Part shown: positions 51,797-61,402 of the stretch, one piece after another | Layout of the letters: every line of letters begins with the position of its first letter | Position numbering within the stretch: the first letter of the stretch is position 1 | Assembly (NCBI GenBank): GCA_963931055.1 | Contig: OZ006987.1 | Location: forward strand, 1 to 64,000 | Length of the DNA: 64,000 nucleotides | Origin: Coprenecus sp949297365 | GTDB lineage: Bacteria > Bacteroidota > Bacteroidia > Bacteroidales > UBA932 | Direction of reading: 5' to 3' | Notes under the pieces: model-generated | Database searches by the model: none | Seen by the model: only the letters and a program-made list of their open reading frames with translations | What the model was told of the DNA's origin: nothing | Program-made: the position numbers and the translations under genes

Positions 51797-53815
51797 TTAT
51801 GAGTTTATAATACTGTAAAATTCTTCTTCTGTTATGACTTTGACACCCAGTTTCTCCGCTTTTGCGAGTTTTTCCGGCCCGGCTTTCTCTCCGGCCAGCA
51901 GGTATGTGGTCTTTCCGCTCACCGAACCGGTGTTCTTGCCTCCGTGCGCGGCTATCAGGGCCTTCATCTCGTCCCTGGGACGGGTGAAATTACCCGAAAC
52001 CACAACTGTACAGCCGCTCAGCCTGTCCGACAGCCTGGATGCCGCAGAGTTGTCTGCAAATTGCAAGCCGAAATCCCGCAGTTCCTGTATGATTCTCCTA
52101 TGGCCTTCATTACCAAAATATTCCACCAGAGAGTCCGCTATCACTTCTCCGATGTCCTCTACCTCCAGAAACTCCTCCCGGGATGCTTTTTCCATGGCTT
52201 CGATATTGCCGAAACGGGCAGCCAGCGTCTTCGCTGTCGTCTCGCCTATATGCCTTATACCCAAGGCAAACAGCACTCTTCCGAAAGGAACCTTGACAGA
52301 TGCGGACACGCTTTCAAGAAAGTTGCCGGCGGATTTTTCCTTCCACCCGTCCAGTGTCAGCAGCTGTTCCATATTCAGGCGGTAGAGGTCCGGCAGCTCG
52401 CGGATATAGCCCTTGTCGTAGAGTTGGTCGATGGTAGCCTCTCCGGCATTGATATTCATGGCCTTGCGGGAGATAAAATGCAGGAAGGCGCCCTTGACCC
52501 TCGTCGGACAGGCCTCGTTAAGACAGTAATGCCTGGCCTCGCTCTCGTCCTTGACCAGCGGGGCTCCGCAGTCAGGGCAAATGGTAGGGAAGTGAGGCAC
52601 TTCGGCTTCGGCAGGACGCTTGGACAGTTCCACTCCTGTAATCTTCGGTATAATCTCTCCGCCTTTTTCCACGTAGACATAATCACCTATGCGGATATCC
52701 AGCAGCTCCATCTGGTCGGCATTGTGCAGGGATGCCCTCTTGACAGTCGTGCCGGAAAGAGGTACCGGGTCGAGATTGGCGACGGGAGTCACCGCTCCGG
52801 TGCGGCCCACCTGATAGTCTATGGACAGCAGCCGGGTCAGGGCCTGCTCGGGCTTGAACTTATATGCCGTGGCCCAGCGCGGGGATTTGGCGGTATAGCC
52901 CAGTCTGGTCTGGAGCGCAAGGTCGTCTACCTTTATGACTATGCCGTCAGTGGCAAAGGGAAGAGTCTTGCGCCTGGTGTCCCATTCCGAGATATAGGCT
53001 CTGACTTCATCCATATCATGGCACAGCCTGGAGTACTTGGATACGGGCAGATTGTGTCCGGCGGCCCACTCCAGGGCCTCGGAATGGTATTTGAACGGCA
53101 GGTCGTCTCCTATTATATGATAAAGGACACATTCCAGACCGCGCCTGTGGACCTCCTTCGGATCCAAGGTCTTGAGTGAGCCGGCGGCTGCGTTGCGCGG
53201 GTTGGCGAAGGGTTGGTCGCCTATGTCCAGACGTTCCTCGTTCAGGGCATTGAATGAGGCGAACGGCATGTAGATCTCGCCTCTTATCTCAAAATCCCAG
53301 GGAACATCCCCGATATGAACCGGTATGGAGGATATGGTGCGGACATTGTCGGTGACATCGTCTCCGACCGTTCCGTCACCTCGGGTAAGGGCCCGTACCA
53401 GCCGCCCTTTAGAGTAGGTGAGGCAGATGGCAGTTCCGTCAAACTTGAGTTCGCAGCTGTAGTTGAAGCTGCTGCCGGCGCCTTCACGCGCCCTGCGGTC
53501 AAAGTCCTGAAGTTCCTCGATATTGTAGGTGTTGCCCAATGACAGCATGGGATATCTGTGCCGGTACTGCCTGAATTCCCTCGTTCCGGGAGCTTTTCCG
53601 GCTATGTCGCTGCCGACCTTCACCGTAGGGGAATCCGGGGAGGCGAACTCCGGATACATCTTCTCCAGCGACGCCAGATCGCTCATCATCCCGTCGTATT
53701 CGAAATCCGATATCTGGGGGTCGTTCAGCACATAATACCTGTAGTTGTGCTTTTCAAGCTCCTGCCGGAGGAACTCTATCCGCTTCTGAACCTCTTTTTT
53801 GTCTTTAAAATCCAT
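51797..53815 (-). CDS. ligA: NAD-dependent DNA ligase
   Basis: 672 residues, full length. Domain Ia (HNYRYYVLNDP) binds NAD; the adenylation domain has Lys124 in CELKFDGTAI; then OB-fold, a four-cysteine zinc finger (CPDCG, then YCLNEACP), helix-hairpin-helix repeats and a C-terminal BRCT domain (about 595-670). It seals nicks in replication and repair. It heads the ligA-fprA-yihY-hydG operon from a promoter whose -7 box ends 8 bases before the ATG. Confidence 0.96.
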   Translation of the reverse strand: MDFKDKKEVQKRIEFLRQELEKHNYRYYVLNDPQISDFEYDGMMSDLASLEKMYPEFASPDSPTVKVGSDIAGKAPGTREFRQYRHRYPMLSLGNTYNIEELQDFDRRAREGAGSSFNYSCELKFDGTAICLTYSKGRLVRALTRGDGTVGDDVTDNVRTISSIPVHIGDVPWDFEIRGEIYMPFASFNALNEERLDIGDQPFANPRNAAAGSLKTLDPKEVHRRGLECVLYHIIGDDLPFKYHSEALEWAAGHNLPVSKYSRLCHDMDEVRAYISEWDTRRKTLPFATDGIVIKVDDLALQTRLGYTAKSPRWATAYKFKPEQALTRLLSIDYQVGRTGAVTPVANLDPVPLSGTTVKRASLHNADQMELLDIRIGDYVYVEKGGEIIPKITGVELSKRPAEAEVPHFPTICPDCGAPLVKDESEARHYCLNEACPTRVKGAFLHFISRKAMNINAGEATIDQLYDKGYIRELPDLYRLNMEQLLTLDGWKEKSAGNFLESVSASVKVPFGRVLFALGIRHIGETTAKTLAARFGNIEAMEKASREEFLEVEDIGEVIADSLVEYFGNEGHRRIIQELRDFGLQFADNSAASRLSDRLSGCTVVVSGNFTRPRDEMKALIAAHGGKNTGSVSGKTTYLLAGEKAGPEKLAKAEKLGVKVITEEEFYSIINS

Positions 53816-53823
53816 ATCAAATG

Positions 53824-53831
53824 CAAAAATA
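53824..53831 (-). promoter_or_regulatory. -7 box of the ligA promoter
   Basis: Minus-strand TATTTTTG, 8 bases before the ligA ATG, implying a leader of only a few bases. Confidence 0.6.
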
Positions 53832-53856
53832 TAAAAAATAATCCGTCAAAAATTAC

Positions 53857-53864
53857 TAAATTTG
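53857..53864 (+). promoter_or_regulatory. -7 box of the phosphofructokinase operon
   Basis: TAAATTTG, 22 bases before ATG 53887; divergent from the ligA box. Confidence 0.7.
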
Positions 53865-53886
53865 TAATGAATTAGCACAATGACTT

Positions 53887-55134
53887 ATGAAGCCGTCAAT
53901 TGTAATCTTAGCGGGAGGAGGACCGGCTCCCGGCATCAACACCGTTATAGGCACTATAGCGAAGACTTTCATATCCAAAGGATACAGGGTTATCGGTCTG
54001 CATGAGGGATATAAGGGCCTTTTCAACGGAAAACCGTCCTATATCGACATTGATTTCTTCCTGGCTGACGACATATTCAACCGGGGCGGTTCGCATCTGA
54101 TGATGAGCCGTTACAAACCTTCGGATGAGGATTTCAAGAAGAGGTTTGACCTGAATTTTTTCAGGGACAATAATGTAAAACTGCTGGTCACCATAGGCGG
54201 AGACGACACTGCCTCCACTGCCAACCGGGTGACCAAATATCTGGGCGCACACAGTGTCTCCATACAGAACATACATGTGCCCAAGACCATAGACAACGAC
54301 CTGCCGCTGCCGAACAACCAGCCTACTTTCGGTTACCAGTCCGCAAAGTCAGAAGGCACGAGGGTCGCGACTATTGTCTACGAGGATGCCCGTACCAGCG
54401 GTACGTGGTTTTTGGTTTCAGCTATGGGGCGAAGCGCCGGTCATCTGGCGATAGGTATAGGCGCTTCCTGCCATTATCCCATGATAGTGATTCCGGAGAT
54501 GTTCAACAAGACCGAATTGACGATAGACAAGATAGTGCGTCTTGCTGTGTCTTCCATCATAAAGAGAAAGCTGATGGGCATATCTTACGGGGGCGTGATA
54601 GTGTCAGAGGGAGTGTTCTATCAACTCAGCAATGAAGAGCTGGTGTCGACCGGAGTACAGTTTTCATATGACGAGCACGGCCATCCTGAACTTGGAAAGA
54701 TATCCAAGGCCCAGCTGTTCAGCACAGTGCTGGATGCCAAGCTGGAGTCTCTGGGACTGAAGGTCAAGACCCGTCCCATCGAGATAGGCTATGACGTGCG
54801 CTGCCATACTCCCGTATCGTTCGACATCACTTACTGCTCGCAGATGGCCTTCGGTGTATGGAAGCTCTTCAAGGCCGGAGAGACCGGCTGCATGGTGTAC
54901 ATCAACTCACTGGGCATCGTGACCCCCCTGTACCTGAAGGACCTGCAGGATCCGGAGACAGGAAAGATCCCTCCGCGTCCGGTGGACATATCCAGGGAAA
55001 AAGTGCAGAATGTACTCAGGTATATGCTTCATTATCTGACACCTGACGACTATGAAGCCGCCAAAAAGTACGTCACTTACCCTTCTGACTACGATTTTTA
55101 CAAGATACTCAACTGGGAAAGACCTGAAGACTAA
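53887..55134 (+). CDS. pyrophosphate-type 6-phosphofructokinase
   Basis: 415 residues. The phosphoryl-donor loop is GGGPAPGIN (10-18); GGDD is at 104-107, and the catalytic segment PKTIDND at 132-138. The second Asp of GGDD, where ATP enzymes have Gly, and the Lys of PKTIDND mark the PPi-dependent group. It would phosphorylate fructose 6-phosphate reversibly with pyrophosphate, saving ATP. It leads a four-gene operon with an amylase, a sugar kinase and rarA; its stop TAA shares a base with the next ATG. Confidence 0.9.
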   Translation: MKPSIVILAGGGPAPGINTVIGTIAKTFISKGYRVIGLHEGYKGLFNGKPSYIDIDFFLADDIFNRGGSHLMMSRYKPSDEDFKKRFDLNFFRDNNVKLLVTIGGDDTASTANRVTKYLGAHSVSIQNIHVPKTIDNDLPLPNNQPTFGYQSAKSEGTRVATIVYEDARTSGTWFLVSAMGRSAGHLAIGIGASCHYPMIVIPEMFNKTELTIDKIVRLAVSSIIKRKLMGISYGGVIVSEGVFYQLSNEELVSTGVQFSYDEHGHPELGKISKAQLFSTVLDAKLESLGLKVKTRPIEIGYDVRCHTPVSFDITYCSQMAFGVWKLFKAGETGCMVYINSLGIVTPLYLKDLQDPETGKIPPRPVDISREKVQNVLRYMLHYLTPDDYEAAKKYVTYPSDYDFYKILNWERPED

Positions 55135-56528
55135 TGAAAGGAAAACTCATCATCTATCAGCTGCTGCCGAGGGTGTTCGGCAATATGCGCATGGACAATG
55201 TCCCCGGAGGTACACTTGAACAGAACGGCACCGGTAAGTTCAAGGACATCACAGCTCCTGTGCTGGACGAGATCAAGAAGCTCAATGTGACTCATATATG
55301 GTACACGGGCGTCATACGTCACGCCGTCCATGGTGATTACGGAGTAAAAGGTGGCGCCGGTTCTCCGTTTGCAATAACGGATTACTACGACGTCAATCCG
55401 TATCTGGCGTCCCGGGAAGGCAGCCGGATGAAGGAGTTCGAGGCTCTGGTCTCCAGGACCAAGGAGGCCGGTATGGAGGTTATCCTGGACTTTGTGCCCA
55501 ACCATGTGTCTCCTTCATATAAAGGTACTGTAAGGCCTTTCAAGGACCGTAATTTCTATCCTGGCCGCATCCATGACGGAGACTGGAGCGACACTGTCAA
55601 GCTCAATTACAACGACCGGGACACATGGGAGAAGATGCGTGACATCCTGCTCTTCTGGGCGGCAAAGGGAGTAGGGGGCTTCCGCTGCGATATGGTGGAG
55701 CTTGTGCCCGTGGATTTCTGGCACTGGTGCATTCCCGAGGTGAAAAAGGCATATCCGGGACTTATCTTCATCGGCGAGGCCTATCAGCCTGACAACTACC
55801 GCAGTTACTTTGATCACGGACATTTTGACTACCTCTATGACAAGAGCGGTTTCTATGACACTCTTAAGAAAATCGTAAGGGGAGAGGCTCCGGCCAGCAG
55901 TCTCACTGCCCAGTGGCAGAAGATCGGGCCTTATCAGGACCGTATGCTCAACTTCCTGGAGAATCATGACGAGGACCGCATATCATCGCCTTACTTTGCC
56001 GGCAGTCCGTTCGGAGGGCTGGCCGCCCTGTTCGTGTCGCTGTTTTTCAACAGAGCCCCGTTCATGCTGTACTTCGGACAGGAGCTGGGAGAAGGCCCGG
56101 AAAAGACCTCGATATTCGATTTCTGTTCGCTGCCCAAGGTCCGCAACTGGCTCCGTGGCGTCAAGGCCGGAGATCCGATGAAGTATTTGGGTTACGAGGA
56201 GCAGGCTCTTTATGTGGTTTACCGCGAGTTCATGAAAAAGACTGCGGATCCGGCAATATTCAAGGGAGATACCTTTGATCTGGAATATGTCAATCCCGCT
56301 TCCGAATACTTCAATCCGGACAGGCATTTCGTCTTTATGAGACGCTCCGGAAGCAGGCTGTACCTGTGCGCAGCCAATTTCTCCAACGAGAGGGTACAGA
56401 TTAAGGTTAATATTCCAAAGCACGCATTCGATTATTTCGGAATTGCGGAGACGGACGAGCTGAACTCCCGGACTCCCGTGGATGTTCGGATCGCCTCGGA
56501 TGCAGGAACATTGTTGAGACTTAAGTAA
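55134..56528 (+). CDS. GH13 alpha-amylase-family enzyme without signal peptide
   Basis: 464 residues. The (beta/alpha)8 barrel has all GH13 signatures: DFVPNHV (119-125), GFRCDMVEL with nucleophile Asp186, IFIGEAYQP with acid/base Glu215, and FLENHDEDR with Asp279. A small C-terminal beta domain follows. There is no signal peptide, so it acts in the cytoplasm, probably on glycogen-derived or imported maltooligosaccharides. Translation is coupled to the phosphofructokinase (TAATG). The exact specificity cannot be read. Confidence 0.9.
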   Translation: MKGKLIIYQLLPRVFGNMRMDNVPGGTLEQNGTGKFKDITAPVLDEIKKLNVTHIWYTGVIRHAVHGDYGVKGGAGSPFAITDYYDVNPYLASREGSRMKEFEALVSRTKEAGMEVILDFVPNHVSPSYKGTVRPFKDRNFYPGRIHDGDWSDTVKLNYNDRDTWEKMRDILLFWAAKGVGGFRCDMVELVPVDFWHWCIPEVKKAYPGLIFIGEAYQPDNYRSYFDHGHFDYLYDKSGFYDTLKKIVRGEAPASSLTAQWQKIGPYQDRMLNFLENHDEDRISSPYFAGSPFGGLAALFVSLFFNRAPFMLYFGQELGEGPEKTSIFDFCSLPKVRNWLRGVKAGDPMKYLGYEEQALYVVYREFMKKTADPAIFKGDTFDLEYVNPASEYFNPDRHFVFMRRSGSRLYLCAANFSNERVQIKVNIPKHAFDYFGIAETDELNSRTPVDVRIASDAGTLLRLK

Positions 56529-56529
56529 T

Positions 56530-57612
56530 ATGTTGAATAATAACCGATTGGTAGAAATTGCCGGACAGTTCTGCCTGGAAGGTAGGCCATCTGAAGTCAA
56601 GGCCCTTGGGGACGGCTTCATCAACGATACTTATACTGTCTTGCTTGCCGACAGTCCGGTGAAATATATCCTGCAACGTAAGAACACGGTAATATTCAAG
56701 GATATACCGGGTATGATGAGCAACATCAAGGCGGTGACGGAGCATCTGAAGAGGAAGATAGCCGCTGCTGGCGGAGATCCGATGCGGGAGTCTCTGACTG
56801 TCGTGCCGGCCAAGGACGGCAGGCTCTACTATGAATCTGACGGGGAATACTGGTGCATAACGGTATTTATCGACAATTCAGTGAGTTATGATAAGGCGGA
56901 TTCAGAACTTCTCGCCGAGTGCGGAGGACGCGGCATAGGCCGTTTCCAGGCAATGCTGGCGGATTTCGACGGCGAGCTGGTGGACACATTGCCCGGATTC
57001 CACAATATCAGATATCGTTTCGGACAGTGGGACAAGACCTTGGCCGAGGATCCGGCAGGCCGTGCGGCTGATGTACGCGACCTGATCGGCGAGATAGAGT
57101 CACGTCGCTCCGAGATGCTGGATTTTTTCAAACTTATAGAAGACGGTCATATACCGTTGAGAGTCACTCACAACGATACCAAGATAGCCAATATGCTCTT
57201 TGACCGTAGCGGCAACGTCCTGTGTGTCCTGGATCTGGACACAGTGCTCAGAGCTCCGTGTCTGTACGATTTCGGTGATTCGATACGCTCGTATGCCAAT
57301 ACCGGAGCCGAGGATGATCCGAATCCGGACAGGGTGTCCATGAGCCGTGGAATGTACGAGGCATTTCTGCGCGGATATCTGTCCGAGGCCGGAGATTTCC
57401 TTACGGATACCGAGCGCGAGTGGCTGCCGTTCTCGGCCAGTTACATCACGTACGAGCAGGTCCTGAGGTTCCTGATGGACTACATTGACGGTGACAGATA
57501 TTATAAGGTGAAATACCCTGAGCACAATCTGGTAAGAACCCGTGCCCAGCTGCGTCTGCTCCAGTCCATCGAGCACCAGTTGTCCCCATACAATAGCCAT
57601 TATGTTAAATAG
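56530..57612 (+). CDS. APH-fold phosphotransferase, probable sugar kinase
   Basis: 360 residues of the aminoglycoside-phosphotransferase/choline-kinase fold. The catalytic loop is VTHNDTKIANMLF (212-224; His214, Asp216), and the metal site is VLDLDT (233-238). The N-terminal lobe has GDGFINDTYTV and a Lys in YILQRKN. The sequence resembles N-acetylhexosamine 1-kinases (NahK-like), and its place after an amylase and before rarA in a sugar operon agrees. An antibiotic-modifying role is unlikely. It starts 1 base after the amylase stop. Confidence 0.8.
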   Translation: MLNNNRLVEIAGQFCLEGRPSEVKALGDGFINDTYTVLLADSPVKYILQRKNTVIFKDIPGMMSNIKAVTEHLKRKIAAAGGDPMRESLTVVPAKDGRLYYESDGEYWCITVFIDNSVSYDKADSELLAECGGRGIGRFQAMLADFDGELVDTLPGFHNIRYRFGQWDKTLAEDPAGRAADVRDLIGEIESRRSEMLDFFKLIEDGHIPLRVTHNDTKIANMLFDRSGNVLCVLDLDTVLRAPCLYDFGDSIRSYANTGAEDDPNPDRVSMSRGMYEAFLRGYLSEAGDFLTDTEREWLPFSASYITYEQVLRFLMDYIDGDRYYKVKYPEHNLVRTRAQLRLLQSIEHQLSPYNSHYVK

Positions 57613-57615
57613 GAT

Positions 57616-58911
57616 ATGACGGACCTCTTCTCCATGCCTTCCATGCCGCTGCCGGAGCGGATGCGCCCCAACTCCCTCGCGGAGTTCGTCGGCCAGGAAC
57701 ATCTGGTCGGTCAGGGCGCGGTGCTCCGGAAGATGATTGAGTCCGGAAACATATCCTCGTTCATTCTCTGGGGACCTCCGGGTGTCGGCAAGACCACGCT
57801 CGCACACATCGTCTCCAAGGAACTCAAACGGGACTTCTACACACTCTCGGCCATCAGTTCCGGGGTTAAGGAACTGCGTGACGTATTTGCCCGAGCCAAG
57901 GACAACTCCATATTTGCCAAGGGCTCGCCGATACTGTTCATAGACGAGATTCACCGTTTCTCCAAATCGCAGCAGGACGCGCTGCTCGGAGCCGTCGAGA
58001 CCGGTACTGTAACCCTGATCGGAGCCACAACGGAGAATCCGTCCTTCGAGGTGATTACCCCGCTGCTGTCAAGGTGTCAGGTATTCGTCATGAAACCGCT
58101 GGAAGTCAAGGATTTGGACACTCTGCTTGAACGAGCCTTGTCAAAAGACCCGTACCTGCACACCCGCAATATATCTGTCAGACAAAAGGAAGCACTGTTC
58201 AGATTCTCCGGGGGAGATGCCCGTAAGCTGCTGAATATACTGGAGATAGTCGTTAACTCATTCCCGCCTGAGGAGCATGTGGTGATAGACGATGCAGTAG
58301 TGGCCGACCGGCTTCAGGAGAACATCTCGATATACGACAAGAACGGCGAGATGCATTACGACATCATCTCCGCCTTTATAAAGAGTATGCGGGGCTCGGA
58401 CCCCAACGGAGCCGTCTACTGGATGGCCCGTATGCTGGCCGGAGGTGAGGATCCACTGTTCATAGCCCGCAGGATGCTGATTCTGGCTTCGGAGGACATC
58501 GGACTGGCCAACCCCAACGCGCTGCTGCTGGCTCAGGCCACATTTGACGCAGTCCACAAGATAGGAATGCCCGAGGCCCGCATAATCCTCTCCGAATGTG
58601 CCATCTACCTGGCTACCTGTGCCAAGAGCAACTCGGCCTACATGGCCATTGACGCAGCCATGTCCCTGGCGGAAAAGGGCGACAACTCCCCTGTCCCGCT
58701 GCATCTGCGCAATGCACCTACACAGCTCATGAAAGATCTCGGATATTCCAAGGACTACAAGTACGCCCATGACTTCGAGGGCAATTTCACCGACCAGGAA
58801 TTCCTGCCGGACGGACTTTCGGGGACCGTATTCTATGAACCCGGCAACAATCCGAGGGAGAACGAGATCCGCGCCCGTATGGAGCGGCTTTGGCCGAAAT
58901 ACAAAAAATAA
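57616..58911 (+). CDS. rarA: replication-associated recombination protein RarA (MgsA)
   Basis: 431 residues, an AAA+ clamp-loader-like ATPase. Walker A is WGPPGVGKTTLAH (about 51-63), Walker B LFIDEIHRFSKSQQDALLGA (about 113-132), and sensor ATTENPSFEV follows. The C-terminal tetramerisation and RarA-specific regions include KSMRGSDPNGAVYWMARML and PEARIILSECAIYLAT. It acts at stalled replication forks and gaps. It is the last gene of the plus-strand operon and is convergent with tamL, with a 10-base gap. Confidence 0.95.
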   Translation: MTDLFSMPSMPLPERMRPNSLAEFVGQEHLVGQGAVLRKMIESGNISSFILWGPPGVGKTTLAHIVSKELKRDFYTLSAISSGVKELRDVFARAKDNSIFAKGSPILFIDEIHRFSKSQQDALLGAVETGTVTLIGATTENPSFEVITPLLSRCQVFVMKPLEVKDLDTLLERALSKDPYLHTRNISVRQKEALFRFSGGDARKLLNILEIVVNSFPPEEHVVIDDAVVADRLQENISIYDKNGEMHYDIISAFIKSMRGSDPNGAVYWMARMLAGGEDPLFIARRMLILASEDIGLANPNALLLAQATFDAVHKIGMPEARIILSECAIYLATCAKSNSAYMAIDAAMSLAEKGDNSPVPLHLRNAPTQLMKDLGYSKDYKYAHDFEGNFTDQEFLPDGLSGTVFYEPGNNPRENEIRARMERLWPKYKK

Positions 58912-58922
58912 CCCCCTGAGCC

Positions 58923-61271
58923 CTAGAACGGGTAGCCGATTCCGAACTGGAAGGCATATCCCCCGCGCCTGAGCCAGTTGCGGGCATTCTGCCACTGCTG
59001 GACGGACGGATCATACAGCTTGATACCCAGGTCAAAACGCACGACTACGAAATTGAGATCCAGCCTGATGCCGGCACCCCAGCTAAGAGCGGATGTCGTG
59101 AGCATATTTCTGAAAGAAAAATACGAGGACTGCTCGGCGGCCTCATCCTCCGTGCTGCCCTCCATGGACTGATGATTGCGGCCTGTGCGGTCTATGTTCC
59201 AGACATTGCCCCAGTCTACGAACAGGGCCCCGCGGAAGATGGAGAAGAGCGGGAAGCGGTATTCAATGTTGGCTTCCAGCCGCATATCACCTGTCTGATT
59301 GGGGATAGAGAATGTCTTGTCCATCTGGGACGAGCCTGGTCCAACGCTTCTTGCCGTCCAGCCGCGCAGACTGTTGGAACCTCCGGCCCAGAACAGACGC
59401 TCGAAAGGCATCTTGGTCGAGTTACCGTAGGCGTAACCGGCACCTCCGAGGGCTCTTACGGCCAGGGCCTGCTTGTTATTCTTTCCGAATTTCCAGGTAT
59501 AGGCCAGCGACAGCTCCGCCCTTACAAACTGCGAGTACGGGGAACTCCAGATGGTATGGAAACCCGAACTGTTCACAGGCATGAACTTGTTGAAGGCCGA
59601 AAGCAGATTGCCCGCAAGGTCAAACTGGAAATCGGCCTTGAAGAATGACCTGAGCGGATTGAGACTGGGATCGCTGCTGTACTGCATGTCAAATCCCAGA
59701 CCGAACTCAAAGTGGTTCTTGTAGGCCTCGCGCACGAACGGGTTGGTGAGCGACTCCATGAAAGACTCACTGTAGACAGGCAGGTTCACTATGTTGAACT
59801 GCACCGGAACCACTTTGAAAAAGTATTTGTTGGACTGGCTGCTCCAGCTCCAGCCGAAGCTGGCTCCTATCATATTGCGGGTGTATTCCGGACGCTTCTG
59901 ATAATTGTATGTAAGATCCAGGTCCGTACGCGGAATGATATTCTTGAACATCCTGTCTGGCAGGAGTACGAACGTCGGGAAACTGAGACCGGCACTGGCA
60001 CCGAATTCGGTCGCCCGTGTCGAGTTGTCCACAGAAAACTGGAAATTGCCGGAAACAGATAGCGAGAGCCACTCCCCTCCCTTGAATATGTTGCGGTTGT
60101 AATAGGACAGAGTCGGAGAGATACCTATCAGGCCGGTGGAATTGGTGGATGCCTCCAGGTTGATCTTGTATCCGTGGGCCTTCGAGGGTATCAGACGTAT
60201 CATGCAGTCCACCACATTGGTATCGGTCTTGTTGAGCTCGACACTTACGTTGTTGTAGATACGCATGTTGGCAAACCGCTGATATGTATTGTTGACAATG
60301 AACTCACTGTACACGTCTCCGGGCTCTATGCGGTTCATCTTGTAGAGGATGGACGGACGCACTTTCCGCTTGGAGTCATAAAGTATCGTGAGATTCTCAT
60401 ACTGCAGAGTGTCCAGTATCTGAGGAATCTTCTTGGCCACCGAGGCGCGGTACTTGATGTTGTCGGATACAGGCCTTATGAAGACATCTCCGAAGTAGAA
60501 CCTTCTGTGCGGCCGGGCATCCTGGGGTGACTCATTGCGGGTATAATTGCGCACAAACACCTTCAGCAACGCCGAGTCCCTTACCGACACAGTGTCCGCC
60601 GCAAAGAAATAATAATTCTTCGTGAACTCATAGTAGCCCCGGTCCTTTATATATGCGGCCGACCGCTCGGTCTCACTGTCCAGCAGGTCCTCCGACAGCG
60701 GTGCCCCCCGCTTTATCAGGGAGTTCGCCGTATCCCGGTATATCTCCTCCGCCAGAGCAGGATCATCAACCTGATACTGGATGTCCTTGATCGGGTACTG
60801 CTTGCCGAGAGTGACCATATAGTCCACGACGGTCTGCTTGTCCTTGATCTCCGCCCTGGCCTCCACCGTGGAGTTGTAGTAGCCGATATTCTTCAGGTGC
60901 GTGGTGATGTTCTCGCGGCTGTCCTCCATCAGGGCCGGGTCAAACACCACCGGAGCCTGCCCCAGCCTCGTCACGAACCTGTCCCATCCCTTGCCCTTGC
61001 CGTTGGTCCAGTTGTAGACATAGATGAACGGGTTCCATCCTCCCCTCTTGGTCTTTATAATATAGGTATTGGCCTGCTGGCGGATATAATTGTCCAGCTG
61101 GGAGTCCTGGTATTCAGGATGCTCCTTTTTGTTGACTACCGTTATGACGTTGCTTTTCAGGCGGGTCTGGTCTTCGGTCAGAACCTTGGTAGTACTGCAT
61201 GAGCCCAATAGAAACACCATCGACATGAAAGTCAATATCAGATAGATATATGCCGGGCTCTTTTGACGCAT
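58923..61271 (-). CDS. tamL: BamA/TamA-family outer-membrane lipoprotein (TamL)
   Basis: 782 residues. A lipoprotein signal ends at Cys25 (LLGSCSTTK), which sets TamL apart from classical TamA. Several POTRA-like domains follow (about 60-390; for example YNSTVEARAEIKDKQTVVDY), then a 16-strand Omp85 barrel with the conserved GGSNSLRGWTARSVGPG loop motif (about 640) and a C-terminal strand QFGIGYPF. It is thought to help insert or secrete outer-membrane and surface proteins with an inner-membrane TamB, not seen here. It has its own promoter, divergent from the arginine decarboxylase. Confidence 0.92.
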   Translation of the reverse strand: MRQKSPAYIYLILTFMSMVFLLGSCSTTKVLTEDQTRLKSNVITVVNKKEHPEYQDSQLDNYIRQQANTYIIKTKRGGWNPFIYVYNWTNGKGKGWDRFVTRLGQAPVVFDPALMEDSRENITTHLKNIGYYNSTVEARAEIKDKQTVVDYMVTLGKQYPIKDIQYQVDDPALAEEIYRDTANSLIKRGAPLSEDLLDSETERSAAYIKDRGYYEFTKNYYFFAADTVSVRDSALLKVFVRNYTRNESPQDARPHRRFYFGDVFIRPVSDNIKYRASVAKKIPQILDTLQYENLTILYDSKRKVRPSILYKMNRIEPGDVYSEFIVNNTYQRFANMRIYNNVSVELNKTDTNVVDCMIRLIPSKAHGYKINLEASTNSTGLIGISPTLSYYNRNIFKGGEWLSLSVSGNFQFSVDNSTRATEFGASAGLSFPTFVLLPDRMFKNIIPRTDLDLTYNYQKRPEYTRNMIGASFGWSWSSQSNKYFFKVVPVQFNIVNLPVYSESFMESLTNPFVREAYKNHFEFGLGFDMQYSSDPSLNPLRSFFKADFQFDLAGNLLSAFNKFMPVNSSGFHTIWSSPYSQFVRAELSLAYTWKFGKNNKQALAVRALGGAGYAYGNSTKMPFERLFWAGGSNSLRGWTARSVGPGSSQMDKTFSIPNQTGDMRLEANIEYRFPLFSIFRGALFVDWGNVWNIDRTGRNHQSMEGSTEDEAAEQSSYFSFRNMLTTSALSWGAGIRLDLNFVVVRFDLGIKLYDPSVQQWQNARNWLRRGGYAFQFGIGYPF

Positions 61272-61284
61272 TTACATTTTTCTG

Positions 61285-61292
61285 CAAATTTA
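61285..61292 (-). promoter_or_regulatory. -7 box of the tamL promoter
   Basis: Minus-strand TAAATTTG, 13 bases before the tamL ATG; part of a divergent promoter pair. Confidence 0.65.
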
Positions 61293-61325
61293 TAATTTTT
61301 AATGCTTTTATAAAAAATAGTTGGA

Positions 61326-61333
61326 TATATTTG
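61326..61333 (+). promoter_or_regulatory. -7 box of the arginine decarboxylase operon
   Basis: TATATTTG, 69 bases before the ATG at 61403. The leader contains a small hairpin, atccgg...ccggat (about 61346-61362). Confidence 0.65.
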
Positions 61334-61402
61334 CAGTGTGAAAAATCCGGGTGAGCCGGATGGTTCAAAAAAAGTAAAAGTAACTAAGTTGCATTAAGCG
61401 TC

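Noticed and set aside
56530..57612. Aminoglycoside resistance enzyme
   Set aside because: The fold is shared, but the sequence and the sugar-operon context favour a hexosamine-type kinase.
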